A DNA stretch of 64,000 nucleotides from Paroedura picta (lineage: Eukaryota; Chordata; Lepidosauria; Squamata; Gekkonidae): assembly GCF_049243985.1 (NCBI RefSeq), contig NC_135377.1, forward strand, positions 64,738,145-64,802,144, in the 5' to 3' direction. Under the pieces are notes generated by a model. The model was not told the origin of the DNA, searched no databases, and saw only the letters and a program-made list of their open reading frames with translations. Shown here piece after piece: positions 1-10,558 of the stretch; position 1 is the stretch's first letter; each line of letters opens with the position of its first letter. The position numbers were made by a program, and so were the translations under genes.

Positions 1-181
1 GGTTTGCCAGCTCTGGGTGGGGAAATACCCAGAGACTTTGGAGGTGGAGCTGGGAGTGGGCAGGGAGGGAACTCAGTGGAATGTAATGCTCTAGAGCCTC
101 CCCCCCCCTTCAAAGCAGCCATTTTCTCCAGGGGAACTGATCTCGAGTCTGGAGATGGCCTGTAATTCCAGGGGATCCCCA
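1..181. mobile_element. Family-A fold-back MITE
   Basis: Member of a MITE family of about 190 bp repeated through this window, with ends GGGTTGCCA.../...TGGCAACCCT and core words such as CAAAGCAGCCATTTTCTCC. The left edge is at the window boundary and the right end is truncated at about 181. Confidence 0.7.
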
Positions 182-248
182 GTTTTGTACATGTAGAAGC
201 AAGCACGGTGACAGTGTAGTGCATATAGTCAGAGTGGTATCTGAGAGT

Positions 249-330
249 GCTAATAATAATAATATTTTTTATAAACTGCCCTTCCCAGCTGGCTCAGGAC
301 AAGTGAACAGAAAAATGCAAGTAATTAATT
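249..330 (-). mobile_element. LINE 3' tail remnant (L2-like)
   Basis: Read on the minus strand it gives the CCTGAGCCAGCTGGGAAGGGCAG type end shared by L2-like 3' tails elsewhere in the window (6440, 32385). An AT-rich tail lies on the left. Confidence 0.45.
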
Positions 331-352
331 TATATGAATAAAAAAGTTATTA

Positions 353-640
353 AAAGGTAAAGGTATCCCCTGTGCAAGCACCGGGTCATGTCTGACCTTT
401 GGGGTGACGCCCTCTAGCATTTTCTTGGCAGACTCAATACGGGGTGGTTTGCCAGTGCCTTCCCCAGTCATTACCGTTTACCCCCCCAGCAAGCTGGGTA
501 CTCATTTTACCGACCTCGGAAGGATGGAAGGCTGAGTCAACCTTGAGCCGGCTGCTGGGATTGAACTCCCAGCCTCATGGTCAGAGCTTCAGACAGCGTG
601 TCAGCTGTCTTACCACCCTGTGCCAAAAGAGGCTCTTAAA
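353..640 (-). mobile_element. tRNA-derived SINE (second family), full length
   Basis: Minus orientation: the tRNA-like head (GAGCCTCTTTTGGCACAG, then a B-box-like TTCAATCCCAGC) is at the right and the GGGGATACCTTTACCTTT tail at the left. A perfect 13-bp target duplication AAAAAAGTTATTA flanks it (340-352 and 641-653). Same family as 22290, 32526 and 34722. Confidence 0.9.
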
Positions 641-689
641 AAAAAAGTTATTACATACTTTAAATTAAAATATATTTTAAAATAGACTA

Positions 690-1290
690 CTAAAACCTTA
701 CCAGGAGGAGGGGCTAATTTCAATTGTGCAGGTTGATATTTTGTTTTGTGGACAGAGCAATGATGTTTTGTGAGCAGGGAGGCCAACTTTTCCTTGGTGT
801 TAATTTCCTGGCCTTAACTGTAGGTCTGACAGAACAGCTCTGTCTTACTTAAAAATAAAAACCGTCTGGAACTGTCGAAGTTCCAGAGGACCCAGATCTA
901 CCAGGCCAGGAATGAAAAGGCCCTGGCCGTGATTGAGGCAAGTTTTACATCTTATGGACCAGGGATCTTAAGCAAGTTCTGGTCATTTGAAGTTAATGCT
1001 CTTTGGGGCATAGTGGAAGAGGTGGTCCCGGAAATACAGGGGTCCTAGACCATTTAGGGTTTTGTAAGTAAGAATCAAAACCTTGAATTTTTATGTGATC
1101 TCCAATCTGGAGCCAGTGCAGCTGGGGAAGCACTGATGTAACATGAGCTCTCCACTGAGTCCTGATAAGGACTCTTACTGCTCTATTCTGGACCAGTTGC
1201 AGTTTCCAGCTCTTACACAGATGAGAGGAGGGGTATCCGTATGAAAGTTTTCCATGTAGAATGATCTGCATGTCTTACCTTTAGATGAAT
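690..1290 (-). mobile_element. L2 LINE, C-terminal part of ORF2 and 3' end
   Basis: The minus-strand translation shows the L2 reverse-transcriptase tail pattern LQLVQNRAVRVL...HVTSVLPQLHWLQI, then a segment like LTYKTLNGLGPLYF, and further on residues like KTELF. It is a 5'-truncated, decayed copy with reading frames no longer continuous. Confidence 0.8.
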
Positions 1291-1646
1291 GATAGTCACA
1301 CTTTGCTTAATTCAAATGGAAATTGAGTCCAATCACAAGCAGCCTCTGCAAATACTAAAAAATAAATATTTTGTATTGAGAGTTCCCAGTGGGCTTTCTT
1401 GTTTTCCATGTGTGCACATTCATGGGCTGACACTGCAGTGCCAGAGAAGATGGTCTGTTGTTCATGAAACTATGTAATGTCCTTTTTCCTTCTGTGAACA
1501 TTGCGCATCTTCATATGCTGCCCTATGCTCTGCATGGATCTCCTTCATAGGGGAGAAGAAGACTATTGCACGTCCAGTAAGATTTACAATTACACTTCTA
1601 AAAAACTCAGCAAGGTCAGCAAATATAAAATAATCACCTGTGAGCA
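1291..1646. other. Intergenic, nothing recognised
   Basis: AT-moderate sequence without a recognised repeat, RNA or coding signal. Confidence 0.5.
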
Positions 1647-1838
1647 TTGGGATGCCAGTCCCCAGTGGCATCTAGGAATCTCCTGGAATTATCGCTTGTC
1701 TCCAGACTGAAGTGATCAGTTCCCCTGGAGAAACTGGTGGCTTTGGAGGAGGGACTCCATAGCATCCAAATCCAGCCCACTCCCAGGTCCATCCCCAAAG
1801 TCTCCAGGTATTTCCCAAAACAGAGTTGGCAACCCTAT
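1647..1838. mobile_element. Family-A fold-back MITE
   Basis: Both ends present: GGGATGCCAGTCC on the left and GAGTTGGCAACCCT on the right as imperfect inverted repeats, with the family core GATCAGTTCCCCTGGAGAAA. Confidence 0.8.
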
Positions 1839-1849
1839 CTGAGCAGGGT

Positions 1850-2391
1850 TTTGTTTTTATTTTTAAGTAGCTACCTGCATCGGCTACCTAATTCCTCCTG
1901 CATACACAACTGGAGTATATAAATCCAAAATACATCTAATGTTTTAAATCAGAAAGAGAATGATGATTTCCATTCAAAAGGGCTCAACTCAAAATAAAAA
2001 CAAGGATTACAGTGAAAGAAAATTAGTATTATTAGCCTGTTAGTTTAGAACTTTGTAAATATCTTCCCGCTAGATTTTACCTTTGTGCTTCTATCCCTAG
2101 ATGCTTGCTCCATTGTTGCCGAGCTTTTATCATGGATCAAAAATATTAATGCCATTTAGTGTCTGTCATTATTAAGGATTTTTCAAGGACGGAATAAAAA
2201 ATATTGTATAAAAGCATCTTGTGTTCTTCTTTGTCTCTGCTCTAAGATGAGAAATGGAAGCAACAAGGCTTTGAGTTGAATCCTGGCAGAAGGCAATGGA
2301 GAATGAGTCCGCAAAATTAACTTTGCACTCATGAAACCTGTAAGTTACTCAACCTGATAAATTTATGGGGAAATGGTTGATGTTCCTGGTC
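1850..2391. other. Intergenic, nothing recognised
   Basis: Sequence left of the solo LTR. No coding signal or known repeat seen. Confidence 0.5.
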
Positions 2392-2396
2392 TATGG

Positions 2397-2800
2397 TGTC
2401 AGGATTGTAGAATCTCTGTCATAAATTAGCTCAAGTTCCTCCATGTCAGTTATATTGCTTTATATCGCTTGGCGCCTGCTTGCCCCAGGTCCTGTAGTCT
2501 TGCTAGCTATAAAAGTGAATAGTTTTGTTATGTTAACCTTATCTTGTTGTGGGCTCTCGGGATTGTTGTCACCTCCTCAAGGTTGTGAGAATGAATTCCT
2601 GTTTTCTTTACACATATGTCTTTTCTCTTGCCTCCCCTCCCTTGGGAACTGTCAAGTTTTGGGCGGGAGAATTGTATTGATAAGCAGAGGCAAATCTGAA
2701 CTCTGGTCAGATTTGACTTTTCAGTCCCTAGCGTATAGTACTTTTCAATAAAGCTTTCTTTCATTAAGAAGCCTGTTGTGAGTTTTCTGTACGTTTGACA
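2397..2800 (+). mobile_element. Solo LTR (fossil LTR retroelement)
   Basis: 404-bp unit beginning TGTCA and ending TGACA, flanked by a perfect 5-bp target duplication TATGG (2392-2396 and 2801-2805). Inside are a TATAAAA box (about 2508) and an AATAAA signal (about 2746) in the order expected of U3-R-U5. No internal region is present, so it is a solo LTR left by recombination. The intact duplication suggests a fairly young insertion. A 5-bp duplication fits Gypsy-type or some retrovirus-like families; the family is not decided. Confidence 0.72.
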
Positions 2801-2805
2801 TATGG

Positions 2806-3430
2806 TAATGGGAACCCTGATACTGTTAGTCCTTCGATAAAGGTGAGTTATTTTAGGGCAGATGCCTGCCGTTTATTCATTCTTTCCTCCCTTTTCCCCC
2901 TTGTTTTAAATTTAGAGAGTAATAGAGAATAGTATTTAATATTCTCAGGTCTGAGTGCAGAATTTTGCACAGCATGCCTCTATGCTTGGGTGGAGAGGAA
3001 TGGAGTGTAGTGAATCTCCTTTAATTACTCTCAGGTTCCACAACCATGAATGGGTCTGTTCGTTAATCTTTAATCTTGACATTTTTATTTCCTTTGCTAT
3101 GTTCCCCACCAACCTCAAAGTTGAACCCAAAAGAATGAAGACCTTATGAACTTAGCTTGTCATTTCTGTAAGGCGCTTGTATTCGGTAAAAACTTTGTTG
3201 TGCTCTGTACTAATCCACGACCCACTCTAGACTTATATGTGGTCTTCTAACTCCCATTCCATTGTCGGATTTTGTGTGTTGTGCACTCAAAAGCTTACAC
3301 CATGTTAGAGTCTGAAGGCTTTAATTTTAAATTTTCCTATCCCCAATGTGGCACCAATTCAATACATAATAAAAAATGCTCCCATTAGGGGTTGCCAGCT
3401 AAAAGCTGCTCTTTTGAAAGCACTGAACTA
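2806..3430. other. Intergenic, nothing recognised
   Basis: Sequence right of the solo LTR, with no recognised repeat or gene. Confidence 0.5.
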
Positions 3431-3579
3431 CATTTATTTAGGCTGCAGCAGAAAACCGGAAGAGAAGCAGTGGTAAATTGATAGGTGTGAATTAATTTAT
3501 TGCACGACAGTCCCGGTGTGTCTTGCCCAGTGAAAATGGGAAAATATTGTAGGCTGGAAAAGGCTATAATTTCTCATAA

Positions 3580-4140
3580 TGCTCTTTTTTGGGAAGTGTA
3601 GTCTGCAGGAGACCTTGCTTCTGTTTGGTTTTGCTGCAACCTTTTGGGGGTAGATGGGAAGCATCTGGATACCATTCAGTGAGAAGTTCTCCTGCACAAT
3701 CTCTACTGTGATGACTGTGAGATGCAAAATAACCCAGGACCCACACAAGAGCTTGAGCAGGAGAACTTACAGCAGAACTAAATACAAATGTTTCCATCTA
3801 AAGTATTACAAGGGAGATTTGCCAAGATCCCCTTTGAAAACAGACTATGCACCTGTGAATCAAGTTCTCCTGACACCATCCAACATATCCTACTGGATTG
3901 TCCCTTGTTCACTGAACAGAGAAGGCATATCATACCTCTCATACCAAAATGGAGAAACCATTCAAGAGACCTGATTTGCCAATTTTTACTGAGTGATAAG
4001 GATGCCGACGTCACTTTTATTATGGCTGAATTTCTGTCCTCAGTTTTTATATTTAAACTGTCTGACGTATCCTGACTAACTTTGTTTATCCTGCTTATCT
4101 GCTTTATGCCAATAAAGGTATTGTATTATTATTGTAATAC
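3580..4140 (+). mobile_element. Non-LTR retrotransposon 3' end (clade undecided)
   Basis: An open stretch at 3788-4075 carries a LINE C-terminal zinc-knuckle-like motif, CTCESSSPDTIQHILLDCP, followed by a terminal AATAAAGG and a TATTATTATTG tail. Only the C-terminal part remains. L2/CR1 or a related clade is possible. Confidence 0.6.
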
Positions 4141-4368
4141 AAATGTTTGGTCAGGCCACCATGGACATCAGGAATGCTTTGGCAAACAATCCAGGTTGCA
4201 GGTTCCCGCTTAGCATTCCTTAGCAGCAGCATCACAAAGCTATTTAATAAGGATCTTAATGAACATATTTCCATTTGGAAAGCGAACATCAACACTCAAT
4301 GGAAGTTAATTAAAATTATGTAAACTGTGACCTTGTGAAGATTAATTGATGTTTGGGAAGCTTGGCAC

Positions 4369-4371
4369 TTT

Positions 4372-4455
<84 letters not shown>

Positions 4456-4457
4456 TC
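4369..4457. repeat. (CTTT)n microsatellite
   Basis: About 22 near-perfect CTTT units, read as Lys/Glu-Arg repeats in translation only by accident. Confidence 0.97.
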
Positions 4458-4720
4458 CATAGCTTTTAAGGATAGTGAATTAAATGTCTGCTTTCTTTTA
4501 AGTTGAGGATTTACTTTTGTAAATATAAACTCTGACTCCAGCAAATGAGATTTTTAAATAACAGAATATAAAATGGTGGATAGAGGATAAACTGAGGGCT
4601 GGATTAACCATGCTGCTGAGTATCCTGTAGAATAGGGATCCTATGTTAATATACCCTCAAGCAGTGTTTGCCAACCACAGTACACTGCATGCAGAATATC
4701 CAGAGTCAGTCCCTGTATAC
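4458..4720. other. Intergenic, nothing recognised
   Basis: No recognised feature between the (CTTT)n tract and the SINE remnant. Confidence 0.45.
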
Positions 4721-4726
4721 TACATG

Positions 4727-4890
4727 TGCAGCCAGCTGAGTGACCTTGAGCCAGTCACAGTTCTCTCAGAGCTCCCTGAACCTCAGCTACCTCACAGGCT
4801 GTGTGTTGTGGCGAGAGGATGGAGAGGTTGCTAACCGATTTGAGTCTCCTTTGGGTAGTCAATAGTGGGGTACAAAAAAACAGCTCTTGT
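4727..4890 (+). mobile_element. Sauria-type SINE, 5'-truncated
   Basis: Contains the body GTGACCTTGAGCCAGTCACA, CTACCTCACAGGCTGTGTG and the end TTTGGGTAGTCAATAGTGGG typical of this window's main tRNA-derived SINE. The tRNA head is missing. Confidence 0.8.
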
Positions 4891-4899
4891 CTCCGCTAG

Positions 4900-5403
4900 C
4901 ATTTTTGATTAAAAGTGATCTTAAGTAGCTGTCTGCAGCCATGGAGAACCCCTGCCAATCGGAATAGAGAAGGGCCAAATGGCTTCGGTGAGTATAATAC
5001 AGCTTCGTGCGTTCAAATCCTGGTCTGAATCGGTATGGCCTAGGTCAGCAAGGTGAAATGAAAAGAACGCCAGTCTTCAGGCGCTTTCCGTCAAACGCCA
5101 GCTCCTGAAACCAGCCTGTCAGAAGGAAAAGAATTGGGTAATGAAGTATTAAAGCTTCGCTCACCTTCCCTCCCCCCTGTTTTATTACCTTCTAAATGAG
5201 GACAAAGTGACCGTGGCAGCTCCAGTTTTCCCTGTCAGCAGCAAAATCTTGGCTTTTCTTTAGTGGGATCAAGTATACCCTTTCCAGAGGCAGATTAATC
5301 CACAAAAGCCGGAGGAGATGAGTCAATTTGTTACCTGGGAAGAATGCTTGTTGTAGCTAGTGAAAGCTTTTGCATTTAGAAGGCAAAAAGGTCACTCAGA
5401 GGA
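4900..5403. other. Intergenic, nothing recognised
   Basis: No repeat or gene recognised. Confidence 0.45.
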
Positions 5404-5411
5404 TCATGGGA

Positions 5412-5632
5412 TAAGGTGACCAGAATTTAACATAGGTAAAGCGGGACACCTTTGATCGGGGGGGGGGGTGTTCTTGATTTAAAAAATGGTCTATATGGAG
5501 CAACAAAAATTTTCACAGAATGCATAGAACGAAAAAATAGTATTGTAATATATATTTGTACTTGCAACATAAGTACAATTTGCCAGGGGCCCCCAGATGT
5601 CCCTCCAAAAGTGGGACAATCTGGTCACCTTA
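5412..5632. mobile_element. hAT-type MITE with 8-bp target duplication
   Basis: The inverted ends TAAGGTGACCAGA and TCTGGTCACCTTA enclose 221 bp. Perfect duplication TCATGGGA flanks it (5404-5411 and 5633-5640). An 8-bp duplication is the hAT hallmark. No transposase is present. Confidence 0.9.
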
Positions 5633-5696
5633 TCATGGGAGTGACCGTCTTTAGCTGTGTTTACGGGGGCAGCTTTGCAGGTATGCAGAATAGCTT

Positions 5697-5840
5697 GGTT
5701 TGAGTCCAGTGGTGCCTTTGAGGCAAAGAAGATTTTCAGGGTTTGAGGTCTGGAGACGCGAGGCTCCCATTGTCAGGTTCCCAAAGGGACCTTTGGCTCT
5801 CGAAAGCTCACACCTCCAAGCATTGAGGGCCTTGGACGCC
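5697..5840 (-). mobile_element. Penelope-like 3' tail remnant
   Basis: The plus strand reads GAGTCCAGTGGTGCCTTTGAG, then AAGATTTTCAGGG and GCTCTCGAAAGCTCACAC, the degraded reverse of the tail found at 30050-30170. Confidence 0.6.
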
Positions 5841-5897
5841 AATCTAGCTGTTGCAGACAGGAGTTCTTAATACGAAACAAACAAAAATGTATATTTA

Positions 5898-5984
5898 TAC
5901 TGCAATCCTAAACAGAGCTCACCCTTCTAAGCCAATTGATTTCTAGAGATTGAGACGGGTTAACTTTGTTTAGATTTGCATTGC
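5898..5984. mobile_element. Short palindromic MITE (family E)
   Basis: TGCAATCCTAAACAGAG on the left and its imperfect complement CTTTGTTTAGATTTGCA on the right, a short fold-back sequence common in squamates. Confidence 0.6.
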
Positions 5985-6059
5985 TAATCTTTCTAATCTT
6001 TATGTTAGGCTACTCTAGGGTTGCCAGCTCTGAGTTGGGAAACAACACAATAAGATATA

Positions 6060-6534
6060 GGCACTAAAAACCTAAAAACAGTTTTCCCTGAGCAAATTTA
6101 GTCCCCCACATGGTGGAATGAGCTCCCAGATGAGATCACGGCCCATGCAGGGACTAAAACAATTCCACAGGGCCTGTAAAATGGAGCTCTTCCACCAAGC
6201 CGTCAGTCAAGGCCAATGAAATAGCCACCAACTAGAGCCCACAAAGGCCCCTCCCACCACCAACTGCGAACACGCCTAAAATATCTGAATCTACAGCTAT
6301 ATAGTTAAAAAAATTACTCAGTTGCGGAGTTATAAGGTTTAAAGGTTTTACAGTTACAAATGTTATAAGTTTTATGGTTTGATAGGTTATAGGGTTCATG
6401 ATGGTTTCTTTGTACTGTACTGCAAACCTTTCACAGTAAACCACCCTGAGCCATAAGGGAGGGCAGTATAGAAATATGAATGAATGAATGAATGAATGAA
6501 TGAATGAATGAATGAATGAATGAATGAATGAATA
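6060..6534 (+). mobile_element. L2-like LINE 3' end with (TGAA)n tail
   Basis: The end of an open frame like WWNELPDEI...RACKMELFHQAV is followed by a 3' UTR with CCACCCTGAGCC, GGGAGGGCAGTATAGAAAT and a tetranucleotide tail of about 14 units (6476-6534). A related copy is at 32000-32430. Confidence 0.75.
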
Positions 6535-6582
6535 GGTCCTCCCATAGCCTTCTTTCTCAACTTTCTGGCCTGCTAACTTACC

Positions 6583-6655
6583 TGCCTCTTGTGGTGCGGA
6601 GTGGTAAGACAGAAGACATGCAGTCTGAAGCTCTGCCCATGAGGCTGGGCACATT
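6583..6655 (+). mobile_element. Second-family SINE, head only
   Basis: tRNA-like head GCCTCTTGTGGTGCGGAGTG through CCCATGAGGCTGGG; the 3' two thirds are missing. Confidence 0.7.
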
Positions 6656-6659
6656 TTTA

Positions 6660-8300
6660 CCAAGCCTGCTACTGGGTTTCTGCACTGTAATTCTTCATTT
6701 GTTTTAGGTGGTGATTGATTTGTTTTATAGTGCATTGTTTTAATTGATCATCCTCTGCTTTGAACCGTGAGAAGTCTACATAGATTTGTTTTTTAAAAAA
6801 TAAAAGATCATGTTATTGTCTCTGTGGGGATAGGTTTGAAAAGGCAAATGGCTTTATGAAGATCCATGGCTTTTGTACTGAAGACAATTGATTCTCTTCA
6901 TCCAGCAATGGGTTTCTCGGCAAAACAATTTCCCGTCTGTTAAACAACGTGATGTAAATTATACAGCAAATGTGTTTGCACAGAAGGAGATGCTTCGTGC
7001 CACAAAGAAAAATAAACCCAGAAGAGCAACAGTGGAACTGCTTGGCGTGTGATGTGGGGAACAATGCCTGTGTGGTCTCCATGGGTCCTGCTGTCTGTGG
7101 AGGTACCTTTCCAAATTGCCGTCTTTTACTGAGTCAAATTATGAACAATCTAATGGGTCTTCACATCAGTCAGGGTATTGTGTTCTTGTTACAATCACCG
7201 CAGAAGCAGTGGTACCATTTAGGATTGCGGGGATCCGACCCCACCTCCGGCCACCAGAGGGGGATGAGGGGCAGAGCGGTACCCTCTAAGGCCATTAACT
7301 GTGGACTTAAAAGAATGTACCTCTGTTCAAGATGTCACAGCTTTTCACCTGTTTTCGGTTACTTCCATGATTAAGAATGGTTAAGATTTCTCAGGAAGTT
7401 CCTGGTCTGGCGGTGGCCTTAAGCAGCCCCTCTCTTTCAGACTTATCCCCTCTCCCCACTTGCAGTAGTACTAATCTACCGTATAGGACTGTTGTACAGA
7501 TTATAACATGATAATGTATTTGAACATTGTATAAGCCCTATGCACATTACAAGTATTATGTTCAAATACGGAGGCGGGAAACAGGTTACGTGTGATAATT
7601 CGCAGTCCCTTCTCTGAGACAACAATTGTAGGGGTTTTTCCTAGTATGACCGTGACTAACAAAATAGCTCTGTGTTATTTTTCTCCAAAATGACTTTCTT
7701 TGGTTGGTTTTGTTTTTCCTAAAGCACACTTGCTGTGCCTCTTTGTTCTACTTCAATACATACCTCGGAAACTGAAGGGAGAACTGATTGAAATCTGTGC
7801 AGGCACACACAGTGTTTTTGTGGGTGGAAAAACAAGATATAAGGCACGTCCAAAATATGTTTTCTACTTAGTACTGACAGAGTTCTTGAAGTATGAACAA
7901 TCCATTATAAATGACTGAATTCTGTGGCCCGGCTTTTTGCTGGGAACACACAATGTTCCTAGAAAAGACTGCGGAGTGGGTCAGCTGCAGGGGTAGGGGT
8001 GGATGAGCAAACCTCCTTGCCTTAGAACGTTAGAAAATATTTCCAACCTTGTGACATAATTATATCTTTTTGTACTGCTCAGTGAAATGATATTGGTGGT
8101 ACTGTGGCATCTTCAGGGCAGATTCACTCCTGCAGAATGAGATGATAAAGATGTGTGGGCCCCCCACCCCATGACAGTGGTAGAGTCCACTGGACCATAT
8201 CAGACTGCAGGGGGAGGATCAAGGAGGATCCCATTTTGGAACATTCCCTGCCAGCTAAAGATTTCAGAGGCAAGCGCAGAAAGACTGGGGATCCCTGCCC
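6660..8300. other. Intergenic, nothing recognised
   Basis: 1.6 kb with no recognised transposon. Short open frames on both strands show no familiar domain or splice arrangement, so I leave them as non-coding. Confidence 0.5.
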
Positions 8301-8305
8301 TAAAG

Positions 8306-8752
8306 CAGCCTTTCTTCAGGCTTTGAAAAAAAACCAAGTGATTGTGCAGAATATGGCTGGGCAGCAGAGCTGTGTACATGCATACCCTGGGCCTCTCCTC
8401 TTCTCACCCTCCTGGCACATCACCAGCCATTGGGGGGGGGGCAACAGGTTGCCATGACCATGTATGGCCATACCATCTGATAAATGTTTAACACAGGGGT
8501 AGTCAAACTGTGGTCCTCCAGATGTCCATGGACTACAATTCCCACGAGCCCCTGCCAGCGAATGCTGGCAGGGGCTCGTGGGAATTGTAATCCGTGGACA
8601 TCTGGAGGGCCGCAGTTTGACTAACCCTGTTTTAACACATTGCTTAAAATATATTTTAAAAATCAACTCCCACCCATTCAGAAATCCTTCAAGGCCCATC
8701 ATGAAGCCCCAGAGTTTAATGAAACCCTGGTTGAGAAACCCTGCTCTAGAAG
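8306..8752. mobile_element. Family-B hAT-like MITE, interrupted
   Basis: The left end CAGCCTTTCTTCAGG and right end GGTTGAGAAACCCTG match the complete copy at 33254-33560; the body has GCAGAATATGGCTGGGCAGC and ATAAATGTTTAAC. A family-C MITE splits it at 8494-8629. Confidence 0.75.
8494..8629. mobile_element. Family-C hAT fold-back MITE, nested
   Basis: Near-perfect hairpin of 136 bp with ends CAGGGGTAGTCAAACTG and CAGTTTGACTAACCCTG. The 8-bp duplication is GTTTAACA (8486-8493) and TTTTAACA (8630-8637), one mismatch. It sits inside the family-B copy, so it is the younger insertion. Confidence 0.92.
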
Positions 8753-8759
8753 GTCCTCT

Positions 8760-9640
8760 TTTGTTTTCAGATGCTGCTAGAGCCTGGAACTGGAAGGAAG
8801 GTTTCAGATCTCGAGAGTTCATGCTCAGCATCTGACTTTGGGACACCAACCATATTACTTTCCCAGTTCCCATGAATATTCATCTCTTCATAAGGACAAA
8901 TATATTTACCCGTCTGGCTGTAGCTTGGTTATCTTGAATGTGATTCGAACAGACAAACCACCTGATATTATTCTATTTGAGTTCTAGCCGTTCAGAAGCC
9001 AAAGTATCCTCATTTTTGCAAATCGCATTGATATTCATAATGTGGAAAGCACAGAAAATGCAGATTCTGATCCGTGAGGGGTCCTACTGGCACTATCTGT
9101 GAATGTTGTGGACATTGATTTCATGCCTGAAGTATTTTGTCACAGGGAAACCCCTCACTAATTTTACACCGAAGCAAGATGGAATTGCTAAGAAATCAAA
9201 TAAAGTTTATTTTACCGCAGGTGATAATTTATTGATGCAAATAAAACTCCTTAATTAAATTTGCCACATTTGTGCCTTGTGAGGCCTTACGTGAAATTGT
9301 TCAGCCACACAGCTTCTTTTTTTTTTTAAGATATTTTAAAATTAGAGCAATGCCACGCTATTATGAAGCAAATGGTGCTTATTCAGGGCTGCAAAGACAA
9401 TGAATTATTTCAGTTCTGTACCACTTTAAGATCCCAAGTGGATTTTCCCTCAAGAAGTTCTATTAATTTGTAATTTCTCATTAAATACATCTGAGATGAT
9501 AGCCTGTCATTTCCATTCGGGGAATGGATCTGTAATCAGTAGCATCCAAATCAGAGCCTGAGAAACAAGAGTTAAGGGAAGTGAAGCAGGACTTCTGCAT
9601 CCAACAGTATCGTAATCGGTCGGTGTCCCGATGCAGCTTT
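8760..9640. other. Intergenic, nothing recognised
   Basis: Apparently single-copy AT-rich sequence; no gene signal seen. Confidence 0.5.
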
Positions 9641-9716
9641 AAACGTTATTTATTTATGTATTGATTACATTTTTTTCAACCTTGCCTTTTCCCCTAAGGC
9701 TCAGGGACGGCAACAG
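9641..9716 (-). mobile_element. LINE 3' tail remnant
   Basis: The minus strand reads GAGCCTTAGGGGAAAAGGCA followed by an AT tail with TAAATAAATAA, like the other L2-like 3' ends here. Confidence 0.45.
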
Positions 9717-9939
9717 TTACTGCCTGATCAAATGTATCTGAAAGTTAGGGTGGCTCCTAAGGGCAACACTTTTTGTACTGCTAAAGTCATTCCTTTTCTT
9801 CACGCAGCTGCAAGCGGAATTACAAAATGGAGGATTCACAGATTTGCAGGTAGATCGCTTATGAAAACCTGCGGGGCGGCGGGTTCTGTTCTGGTCATAC
9901 CCATGTCCTCACCCACTGTTCACCAGCTGGGACACACAT

Positions 9940-10055
9940 AGGGATGCAAGCCTCCAGGTGGGGATGATGGATAGCCTGGAACTACAACTCATTCCTAGGC
10001 TACAGAGATCAGCTCCGCTGGAGAAAATGGATGCCTTGGAGGATGGAGTCTATGG
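9940..10055. mobile_element. Family-A MITE, truncated
   Basis: GGGATGCAAGCCTCCAGGTGG end and core CCGCTGGAGAAAATGGATGC; cut at its right by the family-C MITE. Confidence 0.65.
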
Positions 10056-10188
10056 CAGGGGTGGCCAAACTGCAGCTCTTCAAAGGTTCATGGACTACCA
10101 TTCCCATAAGTCCCTGCCAACATTTATTGGCAGGGGCTCATGAGAATTGTAGTCAGTGGACATCTGGAGAGCAACACTTTGGCAAGTA
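10056..10188. mobile_element. Family-C hAT fold-back MITE
   Basis: CAGGGGTGGCCAAACTGCAG start and hairpin around CCTGCCAACATTTATTGGCAGG; the right terminus is eroded. Confidence 0.8.
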
Positions 10189-10558
10189 GATGCCCTTCTG
10201 GTAGACAGCCTGCATTCAACTGCCTTCAGTCTCCCAAGAGGAAAATAGAGAAATTTGATGCCACTTAGTGGCTCCTTGAGAGAAGAGGCATAAAAATCTA
10301 CTGACAGTGCTGGCAGGCCCCATAAAAGAATGCTGGAAATTTTAACACAGCCTTCTCTATCACCAACAAAGGCCTTCAGCTTTTGAAGAGCCCCACCCAC
10401 CACAAACCAATACAGTCTCAGGATGTTCACAGGCAGTGCCTAGGGTTGGGAAATTCCTGGCAGAATCTGTGCGGGGCCCTCCGTGGATTATAATTGGGCT
10501 GCCAACTCCAGGTTGGGAAATTCCTAGGGATTTGGAGGTGGAGTCTTGGGGAGAGCAA

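Noticed and set aside
353-640. tRNA gene from A- and B-box-like sequences
   Set aside because: The boxes belong to a SINE with a tail and a 13-bp target duplication, repeated elsewhere. No full cloverleaf can be drawn.
6970-7374. 134-codon plus-strand frame
   Set aside because: No recognised domain, no plausible splice partners and ordinary composition. Not distinguishable from chance.
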